Shown here piece after piece: positions 17,494-24,158 of a stretch of 64,000 nucleotides of DNA. How positions within the stretch are numbered: the first letter of the stretch is position 1; the number at the start of each line of letters is the position of its first letter. The notes beneath the pieces were generated by a model. The model searched no databases, was not told the DNA's origin, and was given only the letters and a program-made list of their open reading frames with translations. A program made the translations under genes and the position numbers. The DNA comes from Peribacillus simplex (GTDB lineage Bacteria; Bacillota; Bacilli; Bacillales; DSM-1321), in assembly GCF_030123325.1 (NCBI RefSeq), contig NZ_CP126106.1, positions 5,525,001-5,589,000 of the forward strand, given 5' to 3'.

Positions 17494-19500
17494 TTACTTC
17501 AAATACTTCTTCAACACCGGTTTCATATGATCGACAACGACATGGCTGCCGCCTCGTCCTTTTACATCTTCCATCATCCATGCCATGAGAAGTTCCGGAT
17601 CTTCTGTGTCCATGGCAACGAACCAGCCATTTTCTGTTCCGTCAGCATTTTTGGATGCCTTGATTTCGGCAGTTCCCGTTTTGGCAGCGATTTTGATTCC
17701 AAGATCATCTATTCCATGTCCGCTTCCCTTAGGATGTTCCACCACTTGTGTCAGCATCTTGGTGACCTGATTTGCTTGGTCTGCTGATATCGCATTCTCT
17801 TTCCATATTTTCTTTTCTATTTTATCTCCTGTTATTAACGAAGGTGCCAGGATGTTTCCTTCATTCAAGAATGCTGAATAGGTCATGGCGAGATGTAGCG
17901 TGCTCATTTGGACTTGTGCTTGACCATATCCTGCGTCTGCCAAGCGTCCCTCACTGTCGATCTTACCGATGCTCGATGCTTTGATCGGATAATCGTAATT
18001 CAAAGGCTCATCAAATCCGAATGCCTTGAGCCCATCTGTGAATTTTTCCTTCCCTAGCCCCAATGCTTTTTGGGCAAAGTAAATATTGTCTGAATAAATT
18101 AATGCCTTTTCCATATCGATTGGAACACCGGGGTCCGACACCCTTGTAATGGAATGATCTTTCCATGTCGATTTGGCCCACGTTTTCCCTTGGATATTGA
18201 TCGACTCTTTCGGATCCACACCATTTTTCAAAGCGATTGCCGCAGTGATGGCCTTAATGGTTGAACCAGGTGCAAACGTCGAACTGAAGCGGTTCAAAAG
18301 TGGTTTTTCCGGGTCTTCTTCAAGCGCTTTTTGTTCCGCTTTTGTTATCCCGAAAATATATTTATTAGGATCGAATGACGGACTTGAAACAAGTGCAAGC
18401 GTTTCGCCTGTCTTCGGATCAATTGCCGATGCCGATCCGGTTTCGTTCTTATATTGCTCGAAGATATCCTTTTGAAGCTCGGCGTCGATGGTCAAGGTAA
18501 TTGTTTCTCCCTCTTCGGCAGGCTTTTCAGCAATCACTTTTTCTTCGCCATCTTCGGTTTTAATAAAGATTTTACCGCCAGGTTCACCTTTAAGCCGCGC
18601 TTCCAACACTTCCTCAAGACCTCGCTTGCCAATAACGTCACTTGCGGTATAACCTTTTCCTTTCAATTTCTCCAGATCTTCCGCCGATGCCTCACCGACA
18701 TATCCAATTAGGTGGGCAGTAGCCTCTTTATACGGATATATACGCTCTTCCGTATTATTGACGGATACACCGGCAATGCTCAATAGCTTTTCCATGGTTG
18801 CGGTATTATCATTTGACATTTTCTTGATGGGCACGAGATAGCTTGGCTTTACCCATGATTGTTTTAATTTCTGATTCACTTCGTCAGTGGACATATTGAG
18901 GATTCCAGCGACCTTTTTAACCGTTTCGGATTCGTTGGCCATTTTCTCTGGCACGATTCCCACCTCTGCCACCGTTCCATTCATGGCAAGGCCGCGTTCA
19001 TTTCTATCGACAATTTCACCGCGAATGGCCGGATACGATTCAACCGATACCTTCTCTCCAGCTTCCAATTGAGGGAATATATAGCTTTCATCCCACTTGA
19101 TGTACCAATTTTCTTCCTCGCCCTCCCCTTCCTTGACAAGTGTCGCTTTATGGTCAGAGCTGACTGCACCAGCCATAGTGGACATGTCAACGGTATATGA
19201 AAGGCTTACCTTTTCTCCATCTTTATGATTTTTCTCTTCTTTAGGCTGTTTATAGTCCACCTTTAATTGGTCGGCTTCTATGCCCGAATAGATTTTTTCA
19301 TAACGCTTCGCAAATTCATCCGCACTGATTTCTTTCTTTGTCTCAGGCGACAGATACTCGTACATCTTCGCATAATCCTGTTTATTCCAAAGCTTCGTAT
19401 ATGCCGCAAAGCGATCTTCCGGACTAGGCTCATCCGAGCATCCGGCCAGGAACAATACGCTCATCAACAATAAGCTGGAAACTAAAGCTAGTTTCTTCAT
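17494..19500 (-). CDS. pbpC: Penicillin-binding protein 3, class B transpeptidase
   Basis: 668 residues, the same length as B. subtilis PBP3 (PbpC). Lipoprotein signal with lipobox LAGC at about 17-20. A MecA-N/NTF2-like domain occupies about 25-145, then the PBP dimerisation domain (SYPAIRGEIVDRNERGLA) and the transpeptidase: SxxK as STIK (Ser413-Lys416), SDN at 470-472 and KTG at 607-609. It cross-links peptidoglycan outside the membrane. Orthologues in the MecA-like PBP group have low beta-lactam affinity; whether that holds here cannot be read from the sequence. Transcribed alone, ending at a strong hairpin at 17409. Confidence 0.93.
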   Translation of the reverse strand: MKKLALVSSLLLMSVLFLAGCSDEPSPEDRFAAYTKLWNKQDYAKMYEYLSPETKKEISADEFAKRYEKIYSGIEADQLKVDYKQPKEEKNHKDGEKVSLSYTVDMSTMAGAVSSDHKATLVKEGEGEEENWYIKWDESYIFPQLEAGEKVSVESYPAIRGEIVDRNERGLAMNGTVAEVGIVPEKMANESETVKKVAGILNMSTDEVNQKLKQSWVKPSYLVPIKKMSNDNTATMEKLLSIAGVSVNNTEERIYPYKEATAHLIGYVGEASAEDLEKLKGKGYTASDVIGKRGLEEVLEARLKGEPGGKIFIKTEDGEEKVIAEKPAEEGETITLTIDAELQKDIFEQYKNETGSASAIDPKTGETLALVSSPSFDPNKYIFGITKAEQKALEEDPEKPLLNRFSSTFAPGSTIKAITAAIALKNGVDPKESINIQGKTWAKSTWKDHSITRVSDPGVPIDMEKALIYSDNIYFAQKALGLGKEKFTDGLKAFGFDEPLNYDYPIKASSIGKIDSEGRLADAGYGQAQVQMSTLHLAMTYSAFLNEGNILAPSLITGDKIEKKIWKENAISADQANQVTKMLTQVVEHPKGSGHGIDDLGIKIAAKTGTAEIKASKNADGTENGWFVAMDTEDPELLMAWMMEDVKGRGGSHVVVDHMKPVLKKYLK

Positions 19501-19620
19501 GATTTCCTCCTAATGAATAGTTAGAATGATATACCTATAGTTTAGCAAAATATTAGGGGAATGGGGGATTTTGCACCCCGAATTTCTTCATTTTTCTAAT
19601 TGACCATGTTTTTTCTAATA

Positions 19621-19653
19621 TAAAAGTCCTGTACATAGTGTACAGGACTTTTA
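19621..19653 (-). terminator. Terminator of the CorA-like gene
   Basis: Perfect 14-bp stem TAAAAGTCCTGTAC / GTACAGGACTTTTA with a 5-base loop, directly after the stop codon; A/T-rich ends allow both directions. Confidence 0.9.
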
Positions 19654-19655
19654 TA

Positions 19656-21092
19656 TTAAAGCATTCTTTTTTTTCGGCTTTTTTTCTCTTGCAGCCATTT
19701 TTTCAAGAAGAAAAAGCCCAAGATGGCCGAAATGACTAGACCGCTTGTCGTAACAATGACAGCTACCCATTCGTATAAGGTGTAATTCATATAAGCTTTC
19801 CACGGTAATTTCCCTTTCCAATCTTCAATATATAGATTCATTCCGAATATCCCGGAAACAACCGTATAGATCGTTAGTATTTGCAAGAGGTAATTACTGC
19901 TTTTCCCAGACAGTTTATCCTGATTTTGATAAAGGTAGGAAAGTGTTTCCTTCACTTCTCTGTAGAGAGCGGCAATCCTGAAAGTTTCATCCGTTTTTTT
20001 GAATAGCTCTTTACCGATTGCCGTACTATTGACTTCAGTGAATAGGTACTTTGCAGAAAACTGAGTGATCATGAAAATCAGCTGTTCCGTATCCGATTGA
20101 TCTTTTTCCACATCTATCTGGGAATGTTCATGAGCCAATTTAAGCAGTACGATTTTATAATAGAAGAAAAGCAACACTGTATAAAAATGCTGGCCATACA
20201 TTTCTCTTGCAAGTTCCTGCTCCAGTTTACCTTTCGCTTTCGTGACACACGCAAAATGATACATGCTAGTTATATAATAGGTCTCCTTGCCCCACCTGTC
20301 ATATACCCTTTCTTGATAATACTTTTCTATATAATCGGGGTTTAATGCGCCTATATATGGCTCACCATCATTGTCATACCCGTTCAGCTCACTGATGCGG
20401 AATAAATCATTTTTAGTAATATCACGATTCTCAGGGAATGCAGTATAACTGATCACGTACATTCTTTCATCGATGAAGAAGGGCAGACTGCCAAAATATG
20501 TCGGGTTCCCTTGCTCCTCATCCATATATTCCTCAATTGGCGGCAATAGTTCATTGAAGATGAAATCCTTCACCTGTTCATACTGATTTTCCCGACAGCT
20601 TACTTTCGTTTTTTCTTCATCATCAGCAATCGGTTCGAGGATTCGGAATGTATCACCAAAATAGAGCACATCGTCATAAGAAAGCCCTTCAGGCAAAGTA
20701 ATGCGAAGATTCATCATGCCTATATGAAATGGACATATGAAGATATCTATAGAGTTGATAATAAAAGGGGTATTTAGATAGGGTGATTCGAAGGTACAAT
20801 CAATGTCCAGTTTTTTCGTAAAACGCCGCAAGCCTTCCTTCTGTTTTGCATTACCTGGAAATAAAATCGGCTCGATGTAAGGCATGAAATACTTTTCCAA
20901 TTTACGATGAGAAACTTTATGGCCACCGTAAAATTGATCTTGTTGTTCCATATCTTTCAAGTTCAAAAAAACGAAATGGTCCTCAAACAACTTTTCCACA
21001 AACTTTTCAATCATTTTTCCTTCAAGCGCAAATGGAAAAATGTACTGCTGGAAAGTTCGCTTCGTGGGATCATTCTTCACTTTCATTTCCAT
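19656..21092 (-). CDS. CorA-like two-helix membrane protein with non-standard N-terminal domain
   Basis: 478 residues, no close family that I can name. The C-terminus has two predicted membrane helices, about 401-424 and 441-464, with the loop entry reading GIFGMNLYIEDW (GMN at 417-419). The YGMN/FGMN motif at the end of the first helix is the selectivity-filter signature of the CorA/MRS2 magnesium channel superfamily, and a long helical region (280-400) precedes it as in CorA. The N-terminal 280 residues are acidic and do not show the usual CorA beginning. It may be a divalent cation channel or a distant relative using the same fold. Ribosome site ggagg is placed well. A structured leader with its own terminator lies upstream (21219-21333). 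Function is inferred from one motif and topology. Confidence 0.6.
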   Translation of the reverse strand: MEMKVKNDPTKRTFQQYIFPFALEGKMIEKFVEKLFEDHFVFLNLKDMEQQDQFYGGHKVSHRKLEKYFMPYIEPILFPGNAKQKEGLRRFTKKLDIDCTFESPYLNTPFIINSIDIFICPFHIGMMNLRITLPEGLSYDDVLYFGDTFRILEPIADDEEKTKVSCRENQYEQVKDFIFNELLPPIEEYMDEEQGNPTYFGSLPFFIDERMYVISYTAFPENRDITKNDLFRISELNGYDNDGEPYIGALNPDYIEKYYQERVYDRWGKETYYITSMYHFACVTKAKGKLEQELAREMYGQHFYTVLLFFYYKIVLLKLAHEHSQIDVEKDQSDTEQLIFMITQFSAKYLFTEVNSTAIGKELFKKTDETFRIAALYREVKETLSYLYQNQDKLSGKSSNYLLQILTIYTVVSGIFGMNLYIEDWKGKLPWKAYMNYTLYEWVAVIVTTSGLVISAILGFFFLKKWLQEKKSRKKRML

Positions 21093-21218
21093 AAAATATA
21101 TTCCTCCGATAAAACTGCTGAAAACAGGTTTAATTCATCTTATTTTCTTATATTTACCCATGTATAGACAAACAAAACGAAACATATTATAGAAATAAAG
21201 TGGACAAATTCTCCAAAT

Positions 21219-21252
21219 AAAAAAAATCCCCCAAGCAAGTGGTGCTCGGGGG
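21219..21252 (-). terminator. Strong intrinsic terminator inside the leader of the CorA-like gene
   Basis: On the minus strand: CCCCCGAGCA / TGCTTGGGGG stem (21243-21252, 21228-21237) with one mismatch, then eight T. It lies 127 bases before the start codon, so it either attenuates the CorA-like gene or ends a separate small RNA. Confidence 0.85.
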
Positions 21253-21333
21253 CCATCGAAAAGAGTTCTTCAACCCTCTTCACTTTAGGGTACTAGAAAC
21301 TGATGTTTCTAATGAAAAATCCGATATTCGGAC
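21219..21333 (-). ncRNA. Candidate structured leader RNA or small RNA, about 110 nt
   Basis: Reading the minus strand from about 21330: hairpins CCGA-atat-CGG, AGAAAC-atca-GTTTCT and ACCCT-aaagtgaag-AGGGT follow one another and end at the terminator at 21219-21252. A promoter candidate sits immediately upstream: -10 TAAAAT at 21335-21340 and -35 TTTATC at 21358-21363, 17 bases apart. I compared it with the M-box, T-box, SAM, preQ1, lysine and fluoride riboswitch consensus sequences I know and found no match. Position before a CorA-like gene suggests a metal-responsive attenuator, but an independent sRNA is equally possible. Confidence 0.4.
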
Positions 21334-21334
21334 C

Positions 21335-21363
21335 ATTTTAGCATTTATTTAACGTATGATAAA
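21335..21363 (-). promoter_or_regulatory. Candidate sigma-A promoter for the leader RNA
   Basis: TTTATC and TAAAAT hexamers with 17-base spacing on the minus strand; start would fall at the first leader hairpin. The -35 is weak. Confidence 0.35.
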
Positions 21364-21444
21364 ACACGAAATCCCTCCATATTTAGGCATTACCACTCAT
21401 TATTATCTAATTAATCCTTAAATACAGGGATTCACAGAAGAAAA

Positions 21445-21460
21445 TATAACTATAGGAATA
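21445..21460 (+). promoter_or_regulatory. PlcR-like box A
   Basis: TATAACTATAGGAATA, one of four near-identical 16-mers around the HTH/TPR regulator. It lies 101 bases before the 47-codon gene and also about 110 bases upstream of the leader RNA start on the other strand. Same length and layout as the PlcR box TATGnAnnnnTnCATA. Confidence 0.55.
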
Positions 21461-21561
21461 ATTATGTAATTTTTTCGGTTCATTATTTCTTTCCCTTTAT
21501 CATGAAAATCATGTTTTAACTAATGAGAAATGGGTAAATAAAAAAGCAAAGGAGAGACATC

Positions 21562-21705
21562 ATGAAATCCGATAGCAATAAACAACACTTTAAATTTTTT
21601 GAAAGAACAAATAACGCTAAACCAAGTGAACGGAAACAAATGAGTGATTTCATCAAAAAGAAGATGTATGCTCAAAACTCTCATTTAAATGGTAAAAACT
21701 CATGA
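21562..21705 (+). CDS. Small basic protein of unknown function (47 residues)
   Basis: Starts at ATG with ribosome site ggagag 7 bases upstream and ends TGA at 21703-21705. The product is Lys/Asn-rich and hydrophilic (begins MKSDSNKQHFKFFERTNN), with no signal peptide, membrane helix or Cys. I do not recognise the family. Box A lies about 100 bases upstream, so it may be a target of the nearby PlcR-like regulator. It is convergent with the 104-residue gene at 21734, only 28 bases away. Real gene status rests on the good ribosome site and codon use. Confidence 0.6.
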   Translation: MKSDSNKQHFKFFERTNNAKPSERKQMSDFIKKKMYAQNSHLNGKNS

Positions 21706-21733
21706 CGGGTTGGATGTCATGAGTTTTTATCGT

Positions 21734-22048
21734 TTAAAATGCGATTTCATTTCCCTGAAGGTTGTGCTTTACACATTTCTTGATACCGATTACATTCAAA
21801 AAATGTTTAATTTTCTTCATCGAGGTTGCCTGATATTCATCTACAATGGAAAACTCTTTAATATAAGCGATTTTTTCTTGTAAATCTGTATCTATATGAT
21901 CTTGGCTGTATTCTTTTTGATCTGATTTTTTGCATGTGTACACCACAGCTTCACCAATATTCCTGGTTGCCTCATCAAAATAAAAAGAAAACACAATGGC
22001 ACATTCATCATCGTAAAAAGAGGGTTGAACTTTCATATTAATATCCAT
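21734..22048 (-). CDS. Conserved-looking hypothetical protein (104 residues)
   Basis: Starts at ATG 22048 with gagaggtg about 11 bases upstream. Soluble, acidic N-terminal half (FYDDECAIVFSFYFDEATRNIGEAVVYTCKK) and a basic C-terminus (KKIKHFLNVIGIKKCVKH). No signal peptide or membrane helix. I do not recognise the family. Box B (22185-22200) lies 137 bases upstream on its promoter side and a TATAGT -10 candidate sits near 22080, making it a possible member of the local peptide-controlled regulon (inference). Confidence 0.6.
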   Translation of the reverse strand: MDINMKVQPSFYDDECAIVFSFYFDEATRNIGEAVVYTCKKSDQKEYSQDHIDTDLQEKIAYIKEFSIVDEYQATSMKKIKHFLNVIGIKKCVKHNLQGNEIAF

Positions 22049-22184
22049 CGTTAAACTTACACCTCTCTCCGTTTTGTTATTTACACTATAACAAAATCAT
22101 TAAAGGGAAATAGGCGTTACAAACTACGCTCACATTTCTTCCACACCTACCAAATGGACCTTACACTCCCCATTCATAGATAAT

Positions 22185-22200
22185 TATAACTACAGGAATA
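22185..22200 (-). promoter_or_regulatory. PlcR-like box B
   Basis: TATAACTACAGGAATA (read on the plus strand); one difference from box A. Upstream of the 104-residue gene. Confidence 0.55.
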
Positions 22201-22230
22201 TGCTCAAAAGAATAATCATTTAATAATAAT

Positions 22231-22255
22231 AAAAAAACATCTTCTAATGAAGATG
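22231..22255 (-). terminator. Terminator of the signalling-peptide gene
   Basis: CATCTTC / GAAGATG 7-bp stem with 4-base loop and a run of seven T on the minus strand, 30 bases past the peptide stop codon. Confidence 0.85.
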
Positions 22256-22285
22256 CTTGAATGATTGATAAGGAAGCTTCATTGC

Positions 22286-22399
22286 TTATTTATATAAACC
22301 TGGAAGTTCTGCGTAAAGGCCTGGTAATTCGCTTGGGACAATAACAAAAGCAGCGATGATAAGAAAAGATACGACTAATGCTTTAGTACTTTTTTTCAT
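22286..22399 (-). CDS. Precursor of a PapR-like signalling peptide with two tandem heptapeptides
   Basis: 37 codons, with a perfect ribosome site GGAGG eight bases before ATG and its own terminator. Residues 1-6 are basic (MKKSTK) and 7-21 form one hydrophobic helix, a typical export signal. The remainder is P-SELPGLY-AELPGLY-K: two copies of a heptapeptide differing only in Ser/Ala at the first position. B. cereus-group PapR matures to ADLPFEF-like heptapeptides, so AELPGLY fits the pattern small-acidic-Leu-Pro-x-x-aromatic. It is divergent from a PlcR-like receptor gene and has box C 48 bases upstream. The role as its secreted, re-imported pheromone is inference; the sequence pattern is direct. 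Confidence 0.85.
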   Translation of the reverse strand: MKKSTKALVVSFLIIAAFVIVPSELPGLYAELPGLYK

Positions 22400-22430
22400 A
22401 GGTCATTCCTCCTTTTCTTTAAAAAAATAT

Positions 22431-22470
22431 TGGTTAAAATAGAAAATAATTCTATAGTTATATTTAACCA
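22431..22470. repeat. Inverted repeat around box C
   Basis: TGGTTAAAATA (22431-22441) and TATTTAACCA (22461-22470) are inverted copies (one extra A) flanking the box at 22447-22462, making the whole operator region dyadic. Confidence 0.6.
22447..22462 (-). promoter_or_regulatory. PlcR-like box C, upstream of the peptide gene
   Basis: Minus strand TATAACTATAGAATTA; in the promoter region of the peptide gene. Its position fits activation of the pheromone gene by the regulator, a positive feedback loop as in PlcR/PapR. Confidence 0.55.
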
Positions 22471-22561
22471 CACTTCTTAAAACCATATATTTCGACTAAA
22501 GTTTCTATTTAAACCGTTCAGGACCTGTACATACCGCTTTCACCGATTTTTCATGACAAAA

Positions 22562-22577
22562 TATAACTCTAGGCATA
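22562..22577 (+). promoter_or_regulatory. PlcR-like box D, at the regulator gene itself
   Basis: TATAACTCTAGGCATA, flanked as AAAATAT-N10-ATATTTT, a perfect 7-bp dyad. It ends 17 bases before the regulator ATG, so binding there could block or tune the regulator's own expression. Confidence 0.55.
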
Positions 22578-22594
22578 TTTTAAGGAGAATCAAA

Positions 22595-23488
22595 ATGGAT
22601 TTTTTTGCAGTTGGACAAAAGATCAAAGAGCTACGTAAACAAATCGGGCTTTCCCAGGAAGAGTTGGCATCCGGTATTTGTACACAAGCACAGATCAGCA
22701 AGATTGAAAAAGGCGATGTCTATCCATATGCATCCACCCTCTACTTAATTTCCCAACGTTTAGGCGTTGATGTAAACTATTTTTTCGATATTGGAATGAC
22801 CCCTAGGCTGGATTACGTTGAAGAAGTGATTTACCAATTAAAAATAGCCAGAAGAACCCGAAATTATGAGGAAATGCAGCAAATTGTGAAGGCTGAGGAA
22901 AACAGTCCCCTCTTTCTTCAGAATAAAAAGAATCATCAATTGATTCTTTGGCACAAGGGAATATATGAATATGAAAAAAATAAAGATTTGAATAAAGCCA
23001 TAGAATTCATTAATCAGGCCATCGCCATTACTCATACAACCGACAAAATATATTCGGAACGGGAGCTTGAAATCTTAAGCAGCCTTGGTGTAATGTATGT
23101 TGCCGAAGAACAGTACGAAAATGCATTCGCCTTGTTAAAGAAAGCTTTGGATCACTTGAAAGCCCTACCCTTTTTGACGGATAAAACGCTAAAGACACGT
23201 CTATCCTATAATTTTGGCAGAGTGTTAACACGCCTGGTCCGATACGAAGAGTCCATTGCCTGCTGCCAAGATGCCATAAAGTGGTGCCTCGAACATGATC
23301 AATTATATGCTTTAGCAGATTTACACTACCATTTAGGTTACAATTTTGAACTCATTGGTAACTTTGAAGAAGCAAAAGAGTACTTGGAAAAGTCAGCGTT
23401 TCTATTCAATTTACAAAAAAACCATACCTTCGTTACATTCATCAACAAAAAGTTGGATAGTTGGAAGAACGAAATGAAAATAAATTAA
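22595..23488 (+). CDS. PlcR-like HTH/TPR transcriptional regulator (RNPP family)
   Basis: 297 residues from the ATG at 22595, which has aaggag at the right distance; an in-frame ATG at 22553 lies upstream of box D and has no ribosome site. Residues 4-62 are an XRE helix-turn-helix (VGQKIKELRKQIGLSQEELASGICTQAQISKIEKGDVYP), closely parallel to PlcR's. About 75-290 are helical tetratricopeptide repeats (for example ILSSLGVMYVAEEQYENAFALLKKAL and LHYHLGYNFELIGNFEEAKEYLEKSAFLF), the peptide-binding part. PlcR is 285 residues with the same layout. The divergent gene encodes the likely ligand. TTCGACT at 22487-22493 is one base off a Spo0A box. DNA binding to the 16-bp boxes is inference. Confidence 0.88.
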   Translation: MDFFAVGQKIKELRKQIGLSQEELASGICTQAQISKIEKGDVYPYASTLYLISQRLGVDVNYFFDIGMTPRLDYVEEVIYQLKIARRTRNYEEMQQIVKAEENSPLFLQNKKNHQLILWHKGIYEYEKNKDLNKAIEFINQAIAITHTTDKIYSERELEILSSLGVMYVAEEQYENAFALLKKALDHLKALPFLTDKTLKTRLSYNFGRVLTRLVRYEESIACCQDAIKWCLEHDQLYALADLHYHLGYNFELIGNFEEAKEYLEKSAFLFNLQKNHTFVTFINKKLDSWKNEMKIN

Positions 23489-23501
23489 TTCTATATTTTT
23501 G

Positions 23502-23567
23502 GCCATTCCCACGGGAATGGCTCCGGACTGGCAAACTCGATGAAAATCGAGTTTGTCTGCAATTTTT
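23502..23567 (+). terminator. Double-hairpin terminator after the PlcR-like gene
   Basis: First stem GCCATTCCC / GGGAATGGC (23502-23510, 23513-23521); second CAAACTCGAT / ATCGAGTTTG (23532-23541, 23546-23555) followed after TCTGCAA by a T run. A degraded copy of the second hairpin and its tail occurs near 31868-31905. Confidence 0.85.
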
Positions 23568-24158
23568 TTAGGTATGCACAAATTGAACATTGCCTTCAGG
23601 CACCCGCTCCAGTCAACTTTTTTAAAACTTTTGTATAGAACCCCATTTACCTACAAACTGAGCCATTCACCAGGAATATGTATAATTTCACACGCATCAT
23701 TTTCAAAACCTCCATTCTACATTTTAAATTCCATGCCAAAATGAAGTATAATAAAGAGATGCTTCAAAAACGCACCTTTAAAAAAGGTTCCAGCCCCTCA
23801 TCCATTGGTTTTGTGAAGCGTAATGAGGATGAAGGATTTCAGGCATGTTTAACATTAATGCCAGTTATTCCTGTTTATATCCGAACCGCTTATATTCAAG
23901 GGGATTTTTGACGATATTGACTTTTACAGGGTTTTTATGAATATACGGATAGAAGCAGTGATGGTTTGTTCGATTAAATGGATTAGAACGTAAAGAGAAC
24001 GGCCATGGAAAAAGCCCGGCAATCGATCTCGGGATGTAATATATGCACAGCCCCAAAATAACCGGGGCGGGATTACGATAAGCTAAAGAACTGATGGTTC
24101 ATGATCATAAAAAAATACAATTTTTGGTAAACAGGGCTTGTCCCTGAAGGAGGAGAGT
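23568..24158. other. Intergenic stretch without a recognised gene
   Basis: About 590 bases. A frame ending at 23911 (56 codons from the ATG at 23741) lacks a ribosome site, and a 17-codon frame on the minus strand (23647-23700) does have GGAGG in front but is too short to call. TTGACT/ATATAC promoter-like hexamers occur near 23919-23950. CCCC/GGGG pairing near 24050-24070 is a weak hairpin. Nothing here can be named. Confidence 0.5.

Noticed and set aside
21219..21333. M-box magnesium riboswitch before the CorA-like gene
   Set aside because: Too short and lacks the conserved M-box core; kept only as an unassigned structured leader.
22553..22594. Earlier ATG for the PlcR-like regulator
   Set aside because: No ribosome site, and it would place box D inside the coding region; the ATG at 22595 has aaggag in position and fits PlcR length.
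23647..23700. 17-codon frame with GGAGG in front (minus strand)
   Set aside because: Too short and with no promoter, export signal or partner gene to support it.
23678..23911. 77-codon frame after the PlcR-like gene
   Set aside because: No ribosome site before either possible ATG and no recognisable domain.
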